Source: Gammaproteobacteria bacterium (GTDB taxonomy: Bacteria > Pseudomonadota > Gammaproteobacteria > Steroidobacterales > GCA-2729495). Taken from it: DNA of 44,220 nucleotides. Shown piece after piece: positions 15,808 through 24,466 of this stretch. Below the pieces are notes generated by a model. That model saw only the letters and a list, made by a program, of their open reading frames with translations. It had not been told where the DNA came from and did no database searches. Numbering within the stretch: the first letter of the stretch is position 1; each line of letters begins with the position of its first letter. Position numbers and translations under genes: made by a program. The stretch spans positions 1 through 44,220 of the forward strand of contig JAJFJS010000089.1 in the NCBI GenBank assembly GCA_021773815.1, in the 5' to 3' direction.

Positions 15808-17130
15808 ATGATGGCAATGAATAAGCGGGCGTTCGAACAATATGAACTGGATCCGATCGAAACGGCAAGCAGGGATGAGCTGCAAGCGTTGCAGCTTTCC
15901 CGCCTGAAAAAGACTCTGGCAAATTGCTACCGGGACATTGCTCACTATCGAAAGAGTTTTGCTGCGGCGGGAGTTCACCCCGGTGACTTGAAGACGCTGA
16001 GCGACCTGAAACATTTTCCGCTAATGGACAAACAGGATCTGCGTGAACACTACCCGTTTGGCCTGTTTGGCGTGCCCAGAGAGGAAGTGGTCAGGATCCA
16101 CGCATCGAGCGGGACCACCGGCAAACCGACTGTGGTCGGGTATACGCGGGCCGACATTGATCTGTGGACCGACATGATGGCTCGCTCGATTCGAGCCGCC
16201 GGTGGCCGCAAGGGCGATATCGTGCATGTTGCTTTTGGTTACGGGCTCTTCACCGGCGGTCTTGGCGCCCACTATGGTGCGGAAAGGCTGGGTTGCACGG
16301 TTGTGCCGATGGGTGGCGGGCAGGGCGCCAAACAGGTGCAGTTGATCCAGGATTTCAAGCCGGACATTATTATGGTCACGCCCTCGTATATGCTCGCCCT
16401 GGCAGAGGAGTTTGTCACTCAGGGAATCGATCCCGCGACGACCTCGCTGCGCCTCGGTATACATGGTGCCGAGCCATGGTCCAACAAGATGAGAGGCGAA
16501 ATCGAACGCACCTTTAATCTGGATGCACTGGATCTGTACGGGCTTTCCGAGATTATCGGTCCCGGTGTCGCCCAGGAGTGCATCGAAACCAAGGATGGGC
16601 CGACCATCTGGGAAGATCATTTCTATCCCGAGATTATCAACCCCGAGACAGGAGAAGTACTGCCTGACGGCGAGCACGGGGAGCTGGTCTTCACTTCACT
16701 GACCAAACAGGCACTGCCCATGGTGCGTTACCGTACCCGGGATCTCACCTGTTTGTTACCCGGTACAGCCCGCACGATGCGACGGATGGAAAAGAACAGA
16801 GGCCGTACCGACGACATGATGATTATTCGCGGCGTCAACGTCTTTCCGTCCCAGATCGAGGAGCTGGTGTTGAAAGATGAACGTCTGGCGCCTCATTACC
16901 TGCTCGAGATCACGAAGAACGGGCCGCTCGACGCCCTGACGATCAAAGTAGAGACGCGACCCGGTTTCCATGGGGCGAGCGAATCTGATCTCAATGCCTG
17001 CGCAGCAGGCCTGATCAAGGTGGTAAAGGACAGCGTTGGCGTGACGACCAAGGTTGAACTGGTGGCACCATTAGCAATTCCGCGGTCGATGGGAAAGGCG
17101 CAGCGGATCGTGGATAAGCGGGGATCGTAG
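15808..17130 (+). CDS. paaK: Phenylacetate-CoA ligase family protein
   Basis: This 440-residue AMP-forming ligase activates aryl-acetates with ATP and CoA. Motifs: the P-loop-like ASSGTTGKPTVVGYT, YGLSEIIGPGVAQEC in the substrate/adenylate region, DGEHGELVFTSL, MVRYRTRDLT, and RTDDMMIIRGVNVFP with the hinge. Length is that of PaaK (about 430-440). Starts at 15808, 15811 and 15817 are all possible; the first follows a GACAGAG sequence. It is the last gene of the operon and would convert the acid made by the aldehyde dehydrogenase to the CoA ester, the same product class as IorAB. Phenylacetate, hydroxyphenylacetate or indoleacetate are all possible substrates. Confidence 0.92.
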   Translation: MMAMNKRAFEQYELDPIETASRDELQALQLSRLKKTLANCYRDIAHYRKSFAAAGVHPGDLKTLSDLKHFPLMDKQDLREHYPFGLFGVPREEVVRIHASSGTTGKPTVVGYTRADIDLWTDMMARSIRAAGGRKGDIVHVAFGYGLFTGGLGAHYGAERLGCTVVPMGGGQGAKQVQLIQDFKPDIIMVTPSYMLALAEEFVTQGIDPATTSLRLGIHGAEPWSNKMRGEIERTFNLDALDLYGLSEIIGPGVAQECIETKDGPTIWEDHFYPEIINPETGEVLPDGEHGELVFTSLTKQALPMVRYRTRDLTCLLPGTARTMRRMEKNRGRTDDMMIIRGVNVFPSQIEELVLKDERLAPHYLLEITKNGPLDALTIKVETRPGFHGASESDLNACAAGLIKVVKDSVGVTTKVELVAPLAIPRSMGKAQRIVDKRGS

Positions 17131-17209
17131 CTGCAGAGTGCGGGATATACCTATATACGCCCTAAAGGCGTTAATTTAGTTTCGGAACACAACTAATGGG
17201 GGAGTTAGT
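17131..17209 (+). promoter_or_regulatory. Junction with weak hairpin and strong ribosome-binding site before the TonB receptor
   Basis: A short hairpin, ACGCC/GGCGT at 17157-17171 with a 5-base loop, is followed by an AT-rich stretch and could be a weak terminator for the long operon. GGGGGAG lies 5-6 bases before ATG 17210. Base composition drops here, so a separate promoter for the receptor is possible. Confidence 0.35.
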
Positions 17210-19378
17210 ATGTTGAGAAATAAAAACGATAAATCAACCAGTTACATCTTTAATCTGTTGCTATCTGCAACCGCGGTCGCTTTGTTGCCGGCCGTGTCGC
17301 AATCTGCGGTATCGGACGAGATGATTGTTTCCGTCCAGAAGCGTAACCAGGAATTGAGTGATGTAGGTGTATCGGTCACTGCATTCTCGGGCGATTCGCT
17401 GCGGCAGTTGAATCTGACCAACAGTGTCGATATTTCAACGCAAACACCAAACTTTACGATCGGGACACCGGTCGGCGAGGGCAACAATCCATCGTTCGTG
17501 CTCCGTGGCGTCGGTCTCAATGATTTCAACGACAATAACGAGAGCAACATCGCCGTTTATGTCGACGAGGTCTATCGCAGTGCGATGGCGGGGCTGACAT
17601 TTCAGATGTTTGATCTCGAACGTGTCGAAGTTCTGCGTGGCCCGCAGGGGACCCTCTACGGCCGCAACGCGACCGGTGGACTGGTGCACTTCGTGACCCA
17701 AAAACCGACTGAGGAACTCGACGCGTATGCGGACCTGACCTACGGCAGCAACAATCAGATCAAGTTCGAGGGTGCCATTGGTGGTGGCACGGAGATGGTG
17801 ATGGGTCGCGTTTCGGTCGCGACCAATAAGGCGGATGGTTATGTGAGCAATCGGGTCGGCCCCGACCCGAATGAGTCGGACAGCATGGCGGCACGTGGAC
17901 AGGTACTGTTCAAGCCCGCCGAGCAGTGGTCCGTGTTGCTGAACGGGCACTGGTCCGACGCCGACCCGCTTGCCGCTGCCTACCAGCATCAGGGTACCGA
18001 CGTTGGTGGCGTGGATTTCTTCGGTTATTCGGATACGGACGGTGATGTCTGGGCCGGTGATTACGACCGCACGGGTCCGCTTGAGATCGAAAACACCGGC
18101 GCATCGATCAACGTTGACTGGCAGGGTGATGCGTTCGGCGTAGTCTGGATCACGGGCTATGAAAACGTCGATAAATTCCACCAGGAAGACACCGACATGG
18201 GCAATGTCGATTTCGGTGATGGATCGCTGGTACGTCCGGATTTTGTGGCCGAGACGGATCAGCTTACCAGTGAATTGCGAATTCACGGCGAAAGCGACGC
18301 GTTCAACTGGGTTGCCGGACTCTATTATTTTGACAGCGAAGTCGACGGCAACGGCACCAGGCTCGACCTGAGCGGGTTGGGTGACGTTAATTTCGACGTA
18401 AACTATATGCAGGACACGACGTCCTATGCGCTATATGGCCATTTCGATTACGCATTCAATGAACATTGGGAGATCGTCGCGGGTCTTCGCTATACCGATG
18501 AGGAAAAGGACTATACGTACATCAATACCGAGACAAATTTCGGCGCCTTTGTTTATGAGTTTTCCGCGGCAACTGCCCCTGGTTTGGCAAGATGGTCAGA
18601 TGAGGTCGTGAACGGTTCGCTCGGGTTGAATTATCGGCCGAATGAAAACTGGCTGGTATTTGCCAGCGTCTCGACGGCATTTAAAAGCGGCGGCTTCAAT
18701 TCCGGATTCCTGGATCCGTCCCTGGCGCTCACGAACATACCGTTCCAGAAAGAGGAGCTCACGTCCTACGAGGTGGGCATCAAGTGGGTCAATACATCCG
18801 ATACGGTCCGCCTGAATGCCACGGCGTTCTATTACGACTATGAGGACCTGCAGGCATTGTCCTTCGAAGGGGTGAGTTCGTTCATCAGTAATGCTTCCGA
18901 TGCCAAAGTCTATGGTGGGGAAATCGAGCTGATCGCCAACCCGATCGAAAATTTCGAAATGATACTGGGCCTCGGTCTACTGGATGCCACGGCGGACGGT
19001 ATCAGACTTGCCGATAACACGGTCCTGCAAGACCGCCAGCTTGTGCTGGCGCCGGATATCCAGGCGAACGCTCTCGTACGCTACACGGTTCCGATTGGTG
19101 ACAGTGCGCTGGTATTTCAGACCGATGCGATGTATTCGGATGACGTGTATTTCGATATCGTCAATCAACCGGTCTCGAGGCAGAATGCCTACTCGGTCTG
19201 GAATGCGCAGATCAGCTATCAGATCAACGACAACTTCGAAGTGTCGGGCTGGGTCAGGAATCTGACTGATCAAGAATACAAGGTCTACACCTTTGACTTC
19301 TCGGACTTTTTCGGCTTCAACCAGCAGTTCTATGGCCCGCCGCGCTGGTTCGGCGCGAGTGTGCGCTACCGCTACTGA
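17210..19378 (+). CDS. TonB-dependent outer-membrane receptor
   Basis: The 722 residues begin with a signal peptide and a TonB-box-like DEMIVSVQKR at the mature N-terminus. A plug domain follows (SVDISTQTPNFTIG, FVLRGVGLNDF, LERVEVLRGPQGTLYGRNATGG), then a long beta-barrel ending in an aromatic residue (SVRYRY). The plug/barrel style is that of the substrate-diverse receptors common in marine and soil Proteobacteria, not a classic siderophore receptor by itself. It lies 79 bases after the CoA ligase and in the same direction, so an imported aromatic compound is a reasonable guess. A terminator-like stem follows at 19392-19420. Confidence 0.93.
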   Translation: MLRNKNDKSTSYIFNLLLSATAVALLPAVSQSAVSDEMIVSVQKRNQELSDVGVSVTAFSGDSLRQLNLTNSVDISTQTPNFTIGTPVGEGNNPSFVLRGVGLNDFNDNNESNIAVYVDEVYRSAMAGLTFQMFDLERVEVLRGPQGTLYGRNATGGLVHFVTQKPTEELDAYADLTYGSNNQIKFEGAIGGGTEMVMGRVSVATNKADGYVSNRVGPDPNESDSMAARGQVLFKPAEQWSVLLNGHWSDADPLAAAYQHQGTDVGGVDFFGYSDTDGDVWAGDYDRTGPLEIENTGASINVDWQGDAFGVVWITGYENVDKFHQEDTDMGNVDFGDGSLVRPDFVAETDQLTSELRIHGESDAFNWVAGLYYFDSEVDGNGTRLDLSGLGDVNFDVNYMQDTTSYALYGHFDYAFNEHWEIVAGLRYTDEEKDYTYINTETNFGAFVYEFSAATAPGLARWSDEVVNGSLGLNYRPNENWLVFASVSTAFKSGGFNSGFLDPSLALTNIPFQKEELTSYEVGIKWVNTSDTVRLNATAFYYDYEDLQALSFEGVSSFISNASDAKVYGGEIELIANPIENFEMILGLGLLDATADGIRLADNTVLQDRQLVLAPDIQANALVRYTVPIGDSALVFQTDAMYSDDVYFDIVNQPVSRQNAYSVWNAQISYQINDNFEVSGWVRNLTDQEYKVYTFDFSDFFGFNQQFYGPPRWFGASVRYRY

Positions 19379-19391
19379 GGATATTGACAAC

Positions 19392-19420
19392 AACCCGGCC
19401 AGGGGATTCCTGGCCGGGTT
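19392..19420 (+). terminator. Terminator-like hairpin after the TonB receptor
   Basis: A perfect 12-bp stem (AACCCGGCCAGG at 19392-19403 with CCTGGCCGGGTT at 19409-19420) has a 5-base loop. Only a weak T-rich tail (GATCTATTTC) follows, so it may be an incomplete terminator with read-through into the exporter gene. Confidence 0.65.
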
Positions 19421-19467
19421 GATCTATTTCCGGCCATCACAAGTCATCGTGGCCGACGGAGCACTTC

Positions 19468-20643
19468 TTGCTACAGCGCATCACGCTGACGGGCCTGGTG
19501 GCCATGATGGCTGTTTCCACGGATCTTTACCTGCCGGCGATACCGCAACTGGTTGAAGATCTGGGGGCAGACATCAGCCAGGGACAGCTGACCCTCAGTT
19601 CTTTTCTGCTGGGTTTCGCGATAGGCCAGCTGTTATACGGAAGTATTTCAGACCGGTATGGCCGTAAGCCGATACTCTATCTTGGTCTGGCCATTTACAT
19701 CGCTGCCACGCTGGCCTGTGCGGTCTCCCCGGATATCAATACATTGATCGCCGTACGTTTTGTTCAGGGTATCGGCGGGGCTTGCGGGCCTGTTTTGGCC
19801 CGCGCCATTATCTCGGACAGCTACAACCGAGCGGACGCAGCCAGAACCATGGCCGCAATCGCCGGCGCAATGGCCGTGGTGCCGGCGATTGCCCCGGTCT
19901 TCGGCAGCTGGCTGCTGTACATTTTTGACTGGCGGGCTCACTTTGTGCTGCTTCTGATGCTGAGTTTAGTCACCTTAATCGGCGTGACCCGGCTGCAGGA
20001 GTCCTGCAAAACCATAGGCGACTCGGCTTTGAAGCTGAGTAGTATTTTTGGCCAGTTCTCCGTGTGCCTCGGTAACCGCAACTTTATCGGTTTTACGCTA
20101 TGTGGCGGAGCCACGTATGCGGCTATGTTCAGCTATATATCGACGTCTTCATTCATCATGATCGAGCTGCTGGGGGTTGCGCCGGAGAATTTTGGTTACA
20201 CATTCATGAGCGTGGTGATCGGCTATATCATTGGTGCGACGACCAGCTCCCGTCTGATCAATCGATGGGGGATTATCAGGGTGTTGGCCCTGGGGCAGTC
20301 GGTCGGTCTGCTTGCAGCAGGATTGCTTCTGGTGCTTTCGGTATTTGATGTTTACCGGGTTATTCCCATTCTGACGGCTTTCTTTCTGGTGTTCGCTGCG
20401 GGCGGCTTGTGCCTGCCAATCGGCCAGATGGGCGCCATTGCAGAGCTTCCGAAAGCTGCAGGCAGAGCTTCTTCCGTCTTCGGGTTTCTGCAGATCGCGT
20501 TTGCTTCACTGCTCGGCTACCTGGTCGGCCTCTTCTATGACAATACCCTGGTGCCTGTGACTGCCGGAGTTATCGTATCAGTCCTGATGTCAGCCACGGG
20601 TTACCTGATTATCCGCAGCACGCAAATGCCGATCATGCGCTGA
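19468..20643 (+). CDS. MFS transporter of the Bcr/CflA family
   Basis: The 391 residues form about 12 membrane segments. Family signatures are MMAVSTDLYLPAIPQL in helix 1, the loop-2 motif GSISDRYGRKPIL, and FVQGIGGACGPVLARAIISD with the helix-5 APVFGSW motif. Bcr/CflA proteins are proton-driven exporters of drugs or metabolites. The start appears to be TTG 19468, supported by GGAG at 19458-19461, 6 bases upstream; no ATG fits. It follows the receptor by 89 bases and may export amines, aromatic acids or other toxic intermediates (inference). Confidence 0.87.
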   Translation: MLQRITLTGLVAMMAVSTDLYLPAIPQLVEDLGADISQGQLTLSSFLLGFAIGQLLYGSISDRYGRKPILYLGLAIYIAATLACAVSPDINTLIAVRFVQGIGGACGPVLARAIISDSYNRADAARTMAAIAGAMAVVPAIAPVFGSWLLYIFDWRAHFVLLLMLSLVTLIGVTRLQESCKTIGDSALKLSSIFGQFSVCLGNRNFIGFTLCGGATYAAMFSYISTSSFIMIELLGVAPENFGYTFMSVVIGYIIGATTSSRLINRWGIIRVLALGQSVGLLAAGLLLVLSVFDVYRVIPILTAFFLVFAAGGLCLPIGQMGAIAELPKAAGRASSVFGFLQIAFASLLGYLVGLFYDNTLVPVTAGVIVSVLMSATGYLIIRSTQMPIMR

Positions 20644-20932
20644 CCTGGTTTTCGGCAGTCAGGTGGAAGTCCGCATGAACTTCGTACGCTGGCGCCAACC
20701 GTAACGGTGCGGATCGGACGCCCGCAGGCGAAGCGGGGTATCTATGGGGATGTTTTCGCAGCGGTATGCATCGACTCCGTTGTTCCATAACGCCGGCAGC
20801 TCAACTTTTGAGTCGGACACTAAGACCGTTTTTATCAATAGGTTACAAGCATTTATTAATGCTTTATCGAACCCTGAGACGCGATCAGCGCCGGCCGGTC
20901 TCCGGTGCGGGTGTGAGCCGAATTGTCGGCGC
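20644..20932. other. Intergenic region between exporter and Spy-like gene
   Basis: These 289 bases lie between the convergent exporter and Spy-like genes. No convincing gene, RNA or strong terminator was seen. The open frame at 20744-21031 has no recognisable domain and overlaps the Spy-like gene on the opposite strand. Confidence 0.35.
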
Positions 20933-21457
20933 CTATTGGCCGGCGTCGCTCCCGTCCGTACTGGACGGCATGCACGCGGCCTTGCGTTCCTCGATGCGAC
21001 GCCGGAGTTCGGCGCGCTGAGCGGCGGTTAGCACCGCCGATAGTTTCTCGCGCAATTCGCTGAGCAGGATGACCGTTTCGGCCGCATTGGCCGCGGCCGA
21101 TGCGCTGACCTCCTGCGCGATTGTCCAGTAGTTGGCGGAACCGGGTTCAGTGCTCAGCAGGCGCTCGGCCGACCGGCGCCCGAGTTGCGCGAGATCGCGC
21201 AGACGTTGACCGTAATCGGCCGTCAGGATCTGGATGTCCTGCTGCTGCTGGCCGGTAATGTTCAGCTCGGCGGTAAACCGCTGGATGACATCGGCCGGCG
21301 ACGCGCCGGTATTGATGTCGCCGGGCACACACCCCTCGGGCAGTTTCGCGCGAAAGTCATGTGCACCGGTCGGCAAGTGCGTCTGGGCCGGTGCGGCTCC
21401 GGTGGCCAGGGCGGCCACCAGGGCCAGCAGGAAACCGATGTGTCGTGGCGTCACCAT
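20933..21457 (-). CDS. Small periplasmic Spy/CpxP-like (LTXXQ-type) protein
   Basis: The 174 residues have a signal peptide (HIGFLLALVAALATGAAPAQ). A helical charged domain follows with LTAAQRAELRRRIEER near the C-terminus, echoing the LTxxQ motifs of the Spy/CpxP family, and a preceding ITGQQQQDIQILTADYGQRL. Such proteins are envelope-stress chaperones or metal sensors. I chose ATG 21457, preceded by AAGGAG 7 bases upstream, over the longer frame to 21508. It is transcribed away from ccmA, with 251 bases of shared upstream region. Family assignment is by pattern only. Confidence 0.7.
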   Translation of the reverse strand: MVTPRHIGFLLALVAALATGAAPAQTHLPTGAHDFRAKLPEGCVPGDINTGASPADVIQRFTAELNITGQQQQDIQILTADYGQRLRDLAQLGRRSAERLLSTEPGSANYWTIAQEVSASAAANAAETVILLSELREKLSAVLTAAQRAELRRRIEERKAACMPSSTDGSDAGQ

Positions 21458-21708
21458 ATCTTGCTCCTTGACGGTTACAGCCATACGGGTATTCGCCGAC
21501 GATATCACACCGGATTACCGACTGCGGCATCACTTTCGGCCGGTCGCAATGCGGCTGACCGAGGACCGGTTGCTGTTTTAACACCCCGCGATCCTTTATT
21601 CTCCGGGTCCGATGATCACGCCGCGAAAACCGACGATTGCATGAGCGCACGGACGATACCGACCGGTCGGTCCGCGTGCCGTATTTCAGCCGCCCGGTCC
21701 GCACACCG

Positions 21709-22332
21709 ATGACCACATTGACGGCCCACGACCTGACGCTGTGGCGCGGACCGAACTGCCTGTTCGAGGACCTGTCATTTCGCGTTGACGCGGGTGCGCT
21801 GTTGCTGATCCGCGGACCGAACGGGTCGGGCAAGACAACGCTGTTGCGCGTGCTCTGCGGCCTGACGCGTCCCGAAACCGGCCGGGTCGAATGGCGCGGA
21901 CTGTCGATCGAACGTCACCGTGCCGAGTTTGGCGCGGAACTGGCGTATTTCGGCCATGTCAACGGCCTGAAAGCGGATCTGACCGTCATGCAAAACCTGA
22001 CTTTTGCGGCACAGTTGCTCGGTCAGTCCGGCGATCGCATACCGGACCTGCTCGACGCGCTGAGCTTGTCGCTCTGTGCCGATCTCGAAGTCCGCTACCT
22101 GTCGGCCGGGCAGAAGCGACGAACCGCGCTGGCCCGGGTATTAATGTCGGACGCCGCTTTGTGGCTGCTGGATGAGCCGGTGACCAATCTCGATGCGGCC
22201 GGCCGATCTTATGTCGAAGAGCGCCTGTGCGCGCACGTCGCCGGCGGTGGCCTGGCGATCGCCGCGACCCACGAAGACATTCGCCTGGCGACCGGCACGC
22301 CCACGGAAATCATGCTCGGAGACGACGCGTGA
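21709..22332 (+). CDS. ccmA: Cytochrome c biogenesis ABC transporter ATP-binding protein CcmA
   Basis: This 207-residue ABC ATPase has Walker A GPNGSGKTTLL, signature LSAGQKRRTALARVL and Walker B LWLLDEPVTNLD, all typical of CcmA including its short length. With CcmB it drives release of holo-CcmE from the CcmC-haem complex. I chose ATG 21709; the frame is open back to 21637 but the extra 24 residues are not family-like. It opens a nine-gene ccm operon and its stop overlaps the GTG start of ccmB. Confidence 0.95.
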   Translation: MTTLTAHDLTLWRGPNCLFEDLSFRVDAGALLLIRGPNGSGKTTLLRVLCGLTRPETGRVEWRGLSIERHRAEFGAELAYFGHVNGLKADLTVMQNLTFAAQLLGQSGDRIPDLLDALSLSLCADLEVRYLSAGQKRRTALARVLMSDAALWLLDEPVTNLDAAGRSYVEERLCAHVAGGGLAIAATHEDIRLATGTPTEIMLGDDA

Positions 22333-23003
22333 ATCCCGGCCGGTTTTTTATCGCCATCGTCCGGCGCGAGCTGCAAATCGCGTTCAAGCGCTGGAGCGAC
22401 CTGCTGAGCCCGCTGGTATTTTTTGTCATGGTGACGACGCTGTTTCCGCTCGCGCTGTCGCCGCAGCATGCCGTGCTGCGCAATCTCGGGCCGGCCGTAT
22501 TGTGGATTGCCGCATTGCTGGCGACGCTGCTGTCGCTGAACGCGCTGTTTCGCGCCGATGTCGAGGACGGATCGCTGGAACAACTCGTGATCGGGCCGTA
22601 TCCGCTGCCGCTGGTGATTCTGGGCAAGACGGCCGCACACTGGCTGCTGAACGGGTTGCCGCTCGTGATTCTGGCGCCCGTGCTGGCCGTCACTTACTAT
22701 TTGCCGGTCGAGGGTGTGCGTGCGCTGAGCCTGACATTGTTGCTGGGCACGCCGACGCTGAGCCTGCTCGGTGCGGCCGGCGCGGCCCTGACGGCGGCCG
22801 TGCGCCAGAGCGGCGGCCTGCTGGCGCTGCTCGTGCTGCCGCTGATGCTGCCGGTGCTGATGTTCGGCGCACGGGCCACCGACCTGGCCGGCTCTGGCGA
22901 GCCGATCGACGGGCCCGTGTACCTGCTCGGCGCACTATTTTTACTGGCCCTGAGCCTGTTGCCGTTCGCCTCGGCGGCGGCGATACGTATAAGCCTCGAT
23001 TGA
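22329..23003 (+). CDS. ccmB: Haem exporter membrane protein CcmB
   Basis: The 224 residues form about six membrane helices. Family features are the N-terminal VRRELQIAFKRWSDLLSPLVFFVMV and RADVEDGSLEQLVIGPYPL in the first cytoplasmic loop. The GTG start overlaps the ccmA stop by 4 bp, and length agrees with CcmB. The G+C-rich region produces long spurious frames on both strands here. A 61-base gap precedes ccmC. Confidence 0.95.
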   Translation: MNPGRFFIAIVRRELQIAFKRWSDLLSPLVFFVMVTTLFPLALSPQHAVLRNLGPAVLWIAALLATLLSLNALFRADVEDGSLEQLVIGPYPLPLVILGKTAAHWLLNGLPLVILAPVLAVTYYLPVEGVRALSLTLLLGTPTLSLLGAAGAALTAAVRQSGGLLALLVLPLMLPVLMFGARATDLAGSGEPIDGPVYLLGALFLLALSLLPFASAAAIRISLD

Positions 23004-23064
23004 GCCCGGACACCGTTCCGCGTTCCATCGACTCATAATCGCGCACACCACCGACTGACAGCCT

Positions 23065-23814
23065 ATGTGGACATGGTTTCATAAACTCGCGTCGCCGCCG
23101 CATTTCTATCGCCTGGCGGGACTGATCGGACCCTGGTTGCTGTGGCCGTCGCTGCTGCTGCTGGCCGTCGGCACTTACGGCGGGCTCGTACTTGCACCCG
23201 CGGATTACCAGCAGGGCGACGGTTTCCGGATCATCTATGTCCACGTGCCCAGCGCGTATCTGTCGACGACGATCTATGCGGTGCTGGCCGTCGCGTCGGC
23301 AATCGGGCTGATCTGGCGCATCAAGCTCGCCCACGCGGTGGCCGCCGCTGCCGCGCCGATCGGCGCCTCGTTCACGGCCGTAGCGCTGATCAGCGGGGCC
23401 CTGTGGGGCAAGCCGATGTGGGGAACCTACTGGGAGTGGGATCCCCGGCTGACATCGGAACTGATCCTGTTATTCATCTATTTCGGCTACATGAGCCTGC
23501 GCGCGTCTTTTGAGGATCTGAACCAGGCGGACCGGGCCAGCGGGCTGCTGGCGGTCATCGGCGTTGTTAACCTGCCGATTATTCATTATTCGGGAATGTG
23601 GTGGAGCAGCCTGCACCAGGGGCCGAGCCTCAAGACGCTCGATGCGCCGTCGATTTCCGGCGACATGCTGTGGCCGCTGCTGCTGCTGATCGCGGCGTCG
23701 ACATTGTTTTTCGGCGCGCTATTGCTGTCCCGCGTCAGGGCCGAGGTTCTCGATCGTGAACAGAATTCGCGATGGATTCAGGATTTGTTCGGCGATTCTG
23801 CCGGAGCGGGTTAA
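23065..23814 (+). CDS. ccmC: Haem-handling membrane protein CcmC
   Basis: The 249 residues have six membrane segments and the WWD (tryptophan-rich) haem-handling motif WGTYWEWDPRLTSELILL in the second periplasmic loop. Flanking His residues (YVHVPSAY and IIHYSGMWWSSLHQG) are the usual haem ligands. CcmC loads haem onto CcmE. It ends 1 base before ccmD starts. Confidence 0.96.
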   Translation: MWTWFHKLASPPHFYRLAGLIGPWLLWPSLLLLAVGTYGGLVLAPADYQQGDGFRIIYVHVPSAYLSTTIYAVLAVASAIGLIWRIKLAHAVAAAAAPIGASFTAVALISGALWGKPMWGTYWEWDPRLTSELILLFIYFGYMSLRASFEDLNQADRASGLLAVIGVVNLPIIHYSGMWWSSLHQGPSLKTLDAPSISGDMLWPLLLLIAASTLFFGALLLSRVRAEVLDREQNSRWIQDLFGDSAGAG

Positions 23815-23815
23815 T

Positions 23816-24010
23816 ATGGCAGACTTTCTCGCGATGGGCGGTTACGCCGAATTCGTCTGGAGCGCATTCGGTGTCTGGTTCGCCTGCGTGATATTCAATA
23901 TCGTCTCGGCACGTCGCCGGATGCGTGCGTCGATCGAACGCGCGACGGTGGCGGCAGCCCGCCAACGGCATCGCGCTACCCGGAAGATGAGGCAACGTCA
24001 TGACACCTAG
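23816..24010 (+). CDS. ccmD: Haem exporter accessory protein CcmD
   Basis: This 64-residue single-pass membrane protein has MGGYAEFVWSAFGVWFACVIFNIV followed by a basic cytoplasmic tail, the standard CcmD layout. It helps release holo-CcmE from CcmABC. It overlaps the ccmE start by 11 bases. Confidence 0.92.
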   Translation: MADFLAMGGYAEFVWSAFGVWFACVIFNIVSARRRMRASIERATVAAARQRHRATRKMRQRHDT

Positions 24011-24449
24011 AAGACAACGGATGTTAACGGTCGCACTGGTGCTGGTCGGTGTCGGCCTGGCCGTCGGCCTGACCCTGCAGGCATTCCAGGAAAACCTGCT
24101 GTATTTCTACAGCCCGACGCAGGCACTGGCCGGCGAACCGCCGGAAGGGCGCAAGTTTCGGCTTGGCGGACTCGTCGAGGAAGGCAGCATGTCGCGACAG
24201 CCGGGAGAACTCAAGGTCTCGTTTGTCGTCTCCGACCTCGAACAATCGCTGCCGGTCACCTACGAAGGCGTGTTGCCGGACCTGTTCCGCGAAGGGCAGG
24301 GTGTCGTGGCCCATGGGTATATGGAGCCCGACGGAACTTTTCGGGCCGAAGAAGTGCTGGCCAAGCACGATGAAAATTACATGGCACCCGAGGTGGCCGA
24401 GCTGTTGGCCGAACAGGGCCACCCGGTTAAGGAACAAGCCGCCAACTGA
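24000..24449 (+). CDS. ccmE: Haem chaperone CcmE
   Basis: This 149-residue, membrane-anchored periplasmic OB-fold protein binds haem covalently. The attachment site is H123 in LAKHDENYMAPE (the HxxxY motif). The N-terminal anchor is LTVALVLVGVGLAVGLTL; GLVEEGSM and VVAHGYMEPDGTF are typical core segments. It passes haem from CcmC to CcmF/H. Confidence 0.97.
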   Translation: MTPRRQRMLTVALVLVGVGLAVGLTLQAFQENLLYFYSPTQALAGEPPEGRKFRLGGLVEEGSMSRQPGELKVSFVVSDLEQSLPVTYEGVLPDLFREGQGVVAHGYMEPDGTFRAEEVLAKHDENYMAPEVAELLAEQGHPVKEQAAN

Positions 24450-24466
24450 GCGGTGAGGGCACGCAG

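Noticed and set aside
17157-17171. Strong terminator after the CoA ligase
   Set aside because: The stem is only 5 bp and the tail is AT-rich but not T-rich; kept only as a weak hairpin in the junction entry.
17435-18286. 283-codon minus-strand frame inside the TonB receptor
   Set aside because: Antisense shadow of a gene with intact plug and barrel motifs; no domain of its own.
22193-23038. 281-codon plus-strand frame overlapping ccmB, and similar long frames over ccmF (24508-25386)
   Set aside because: The CcmB and CcmF frames have all family motifs; these are high-G+C shadows rich in Arg and Ala.
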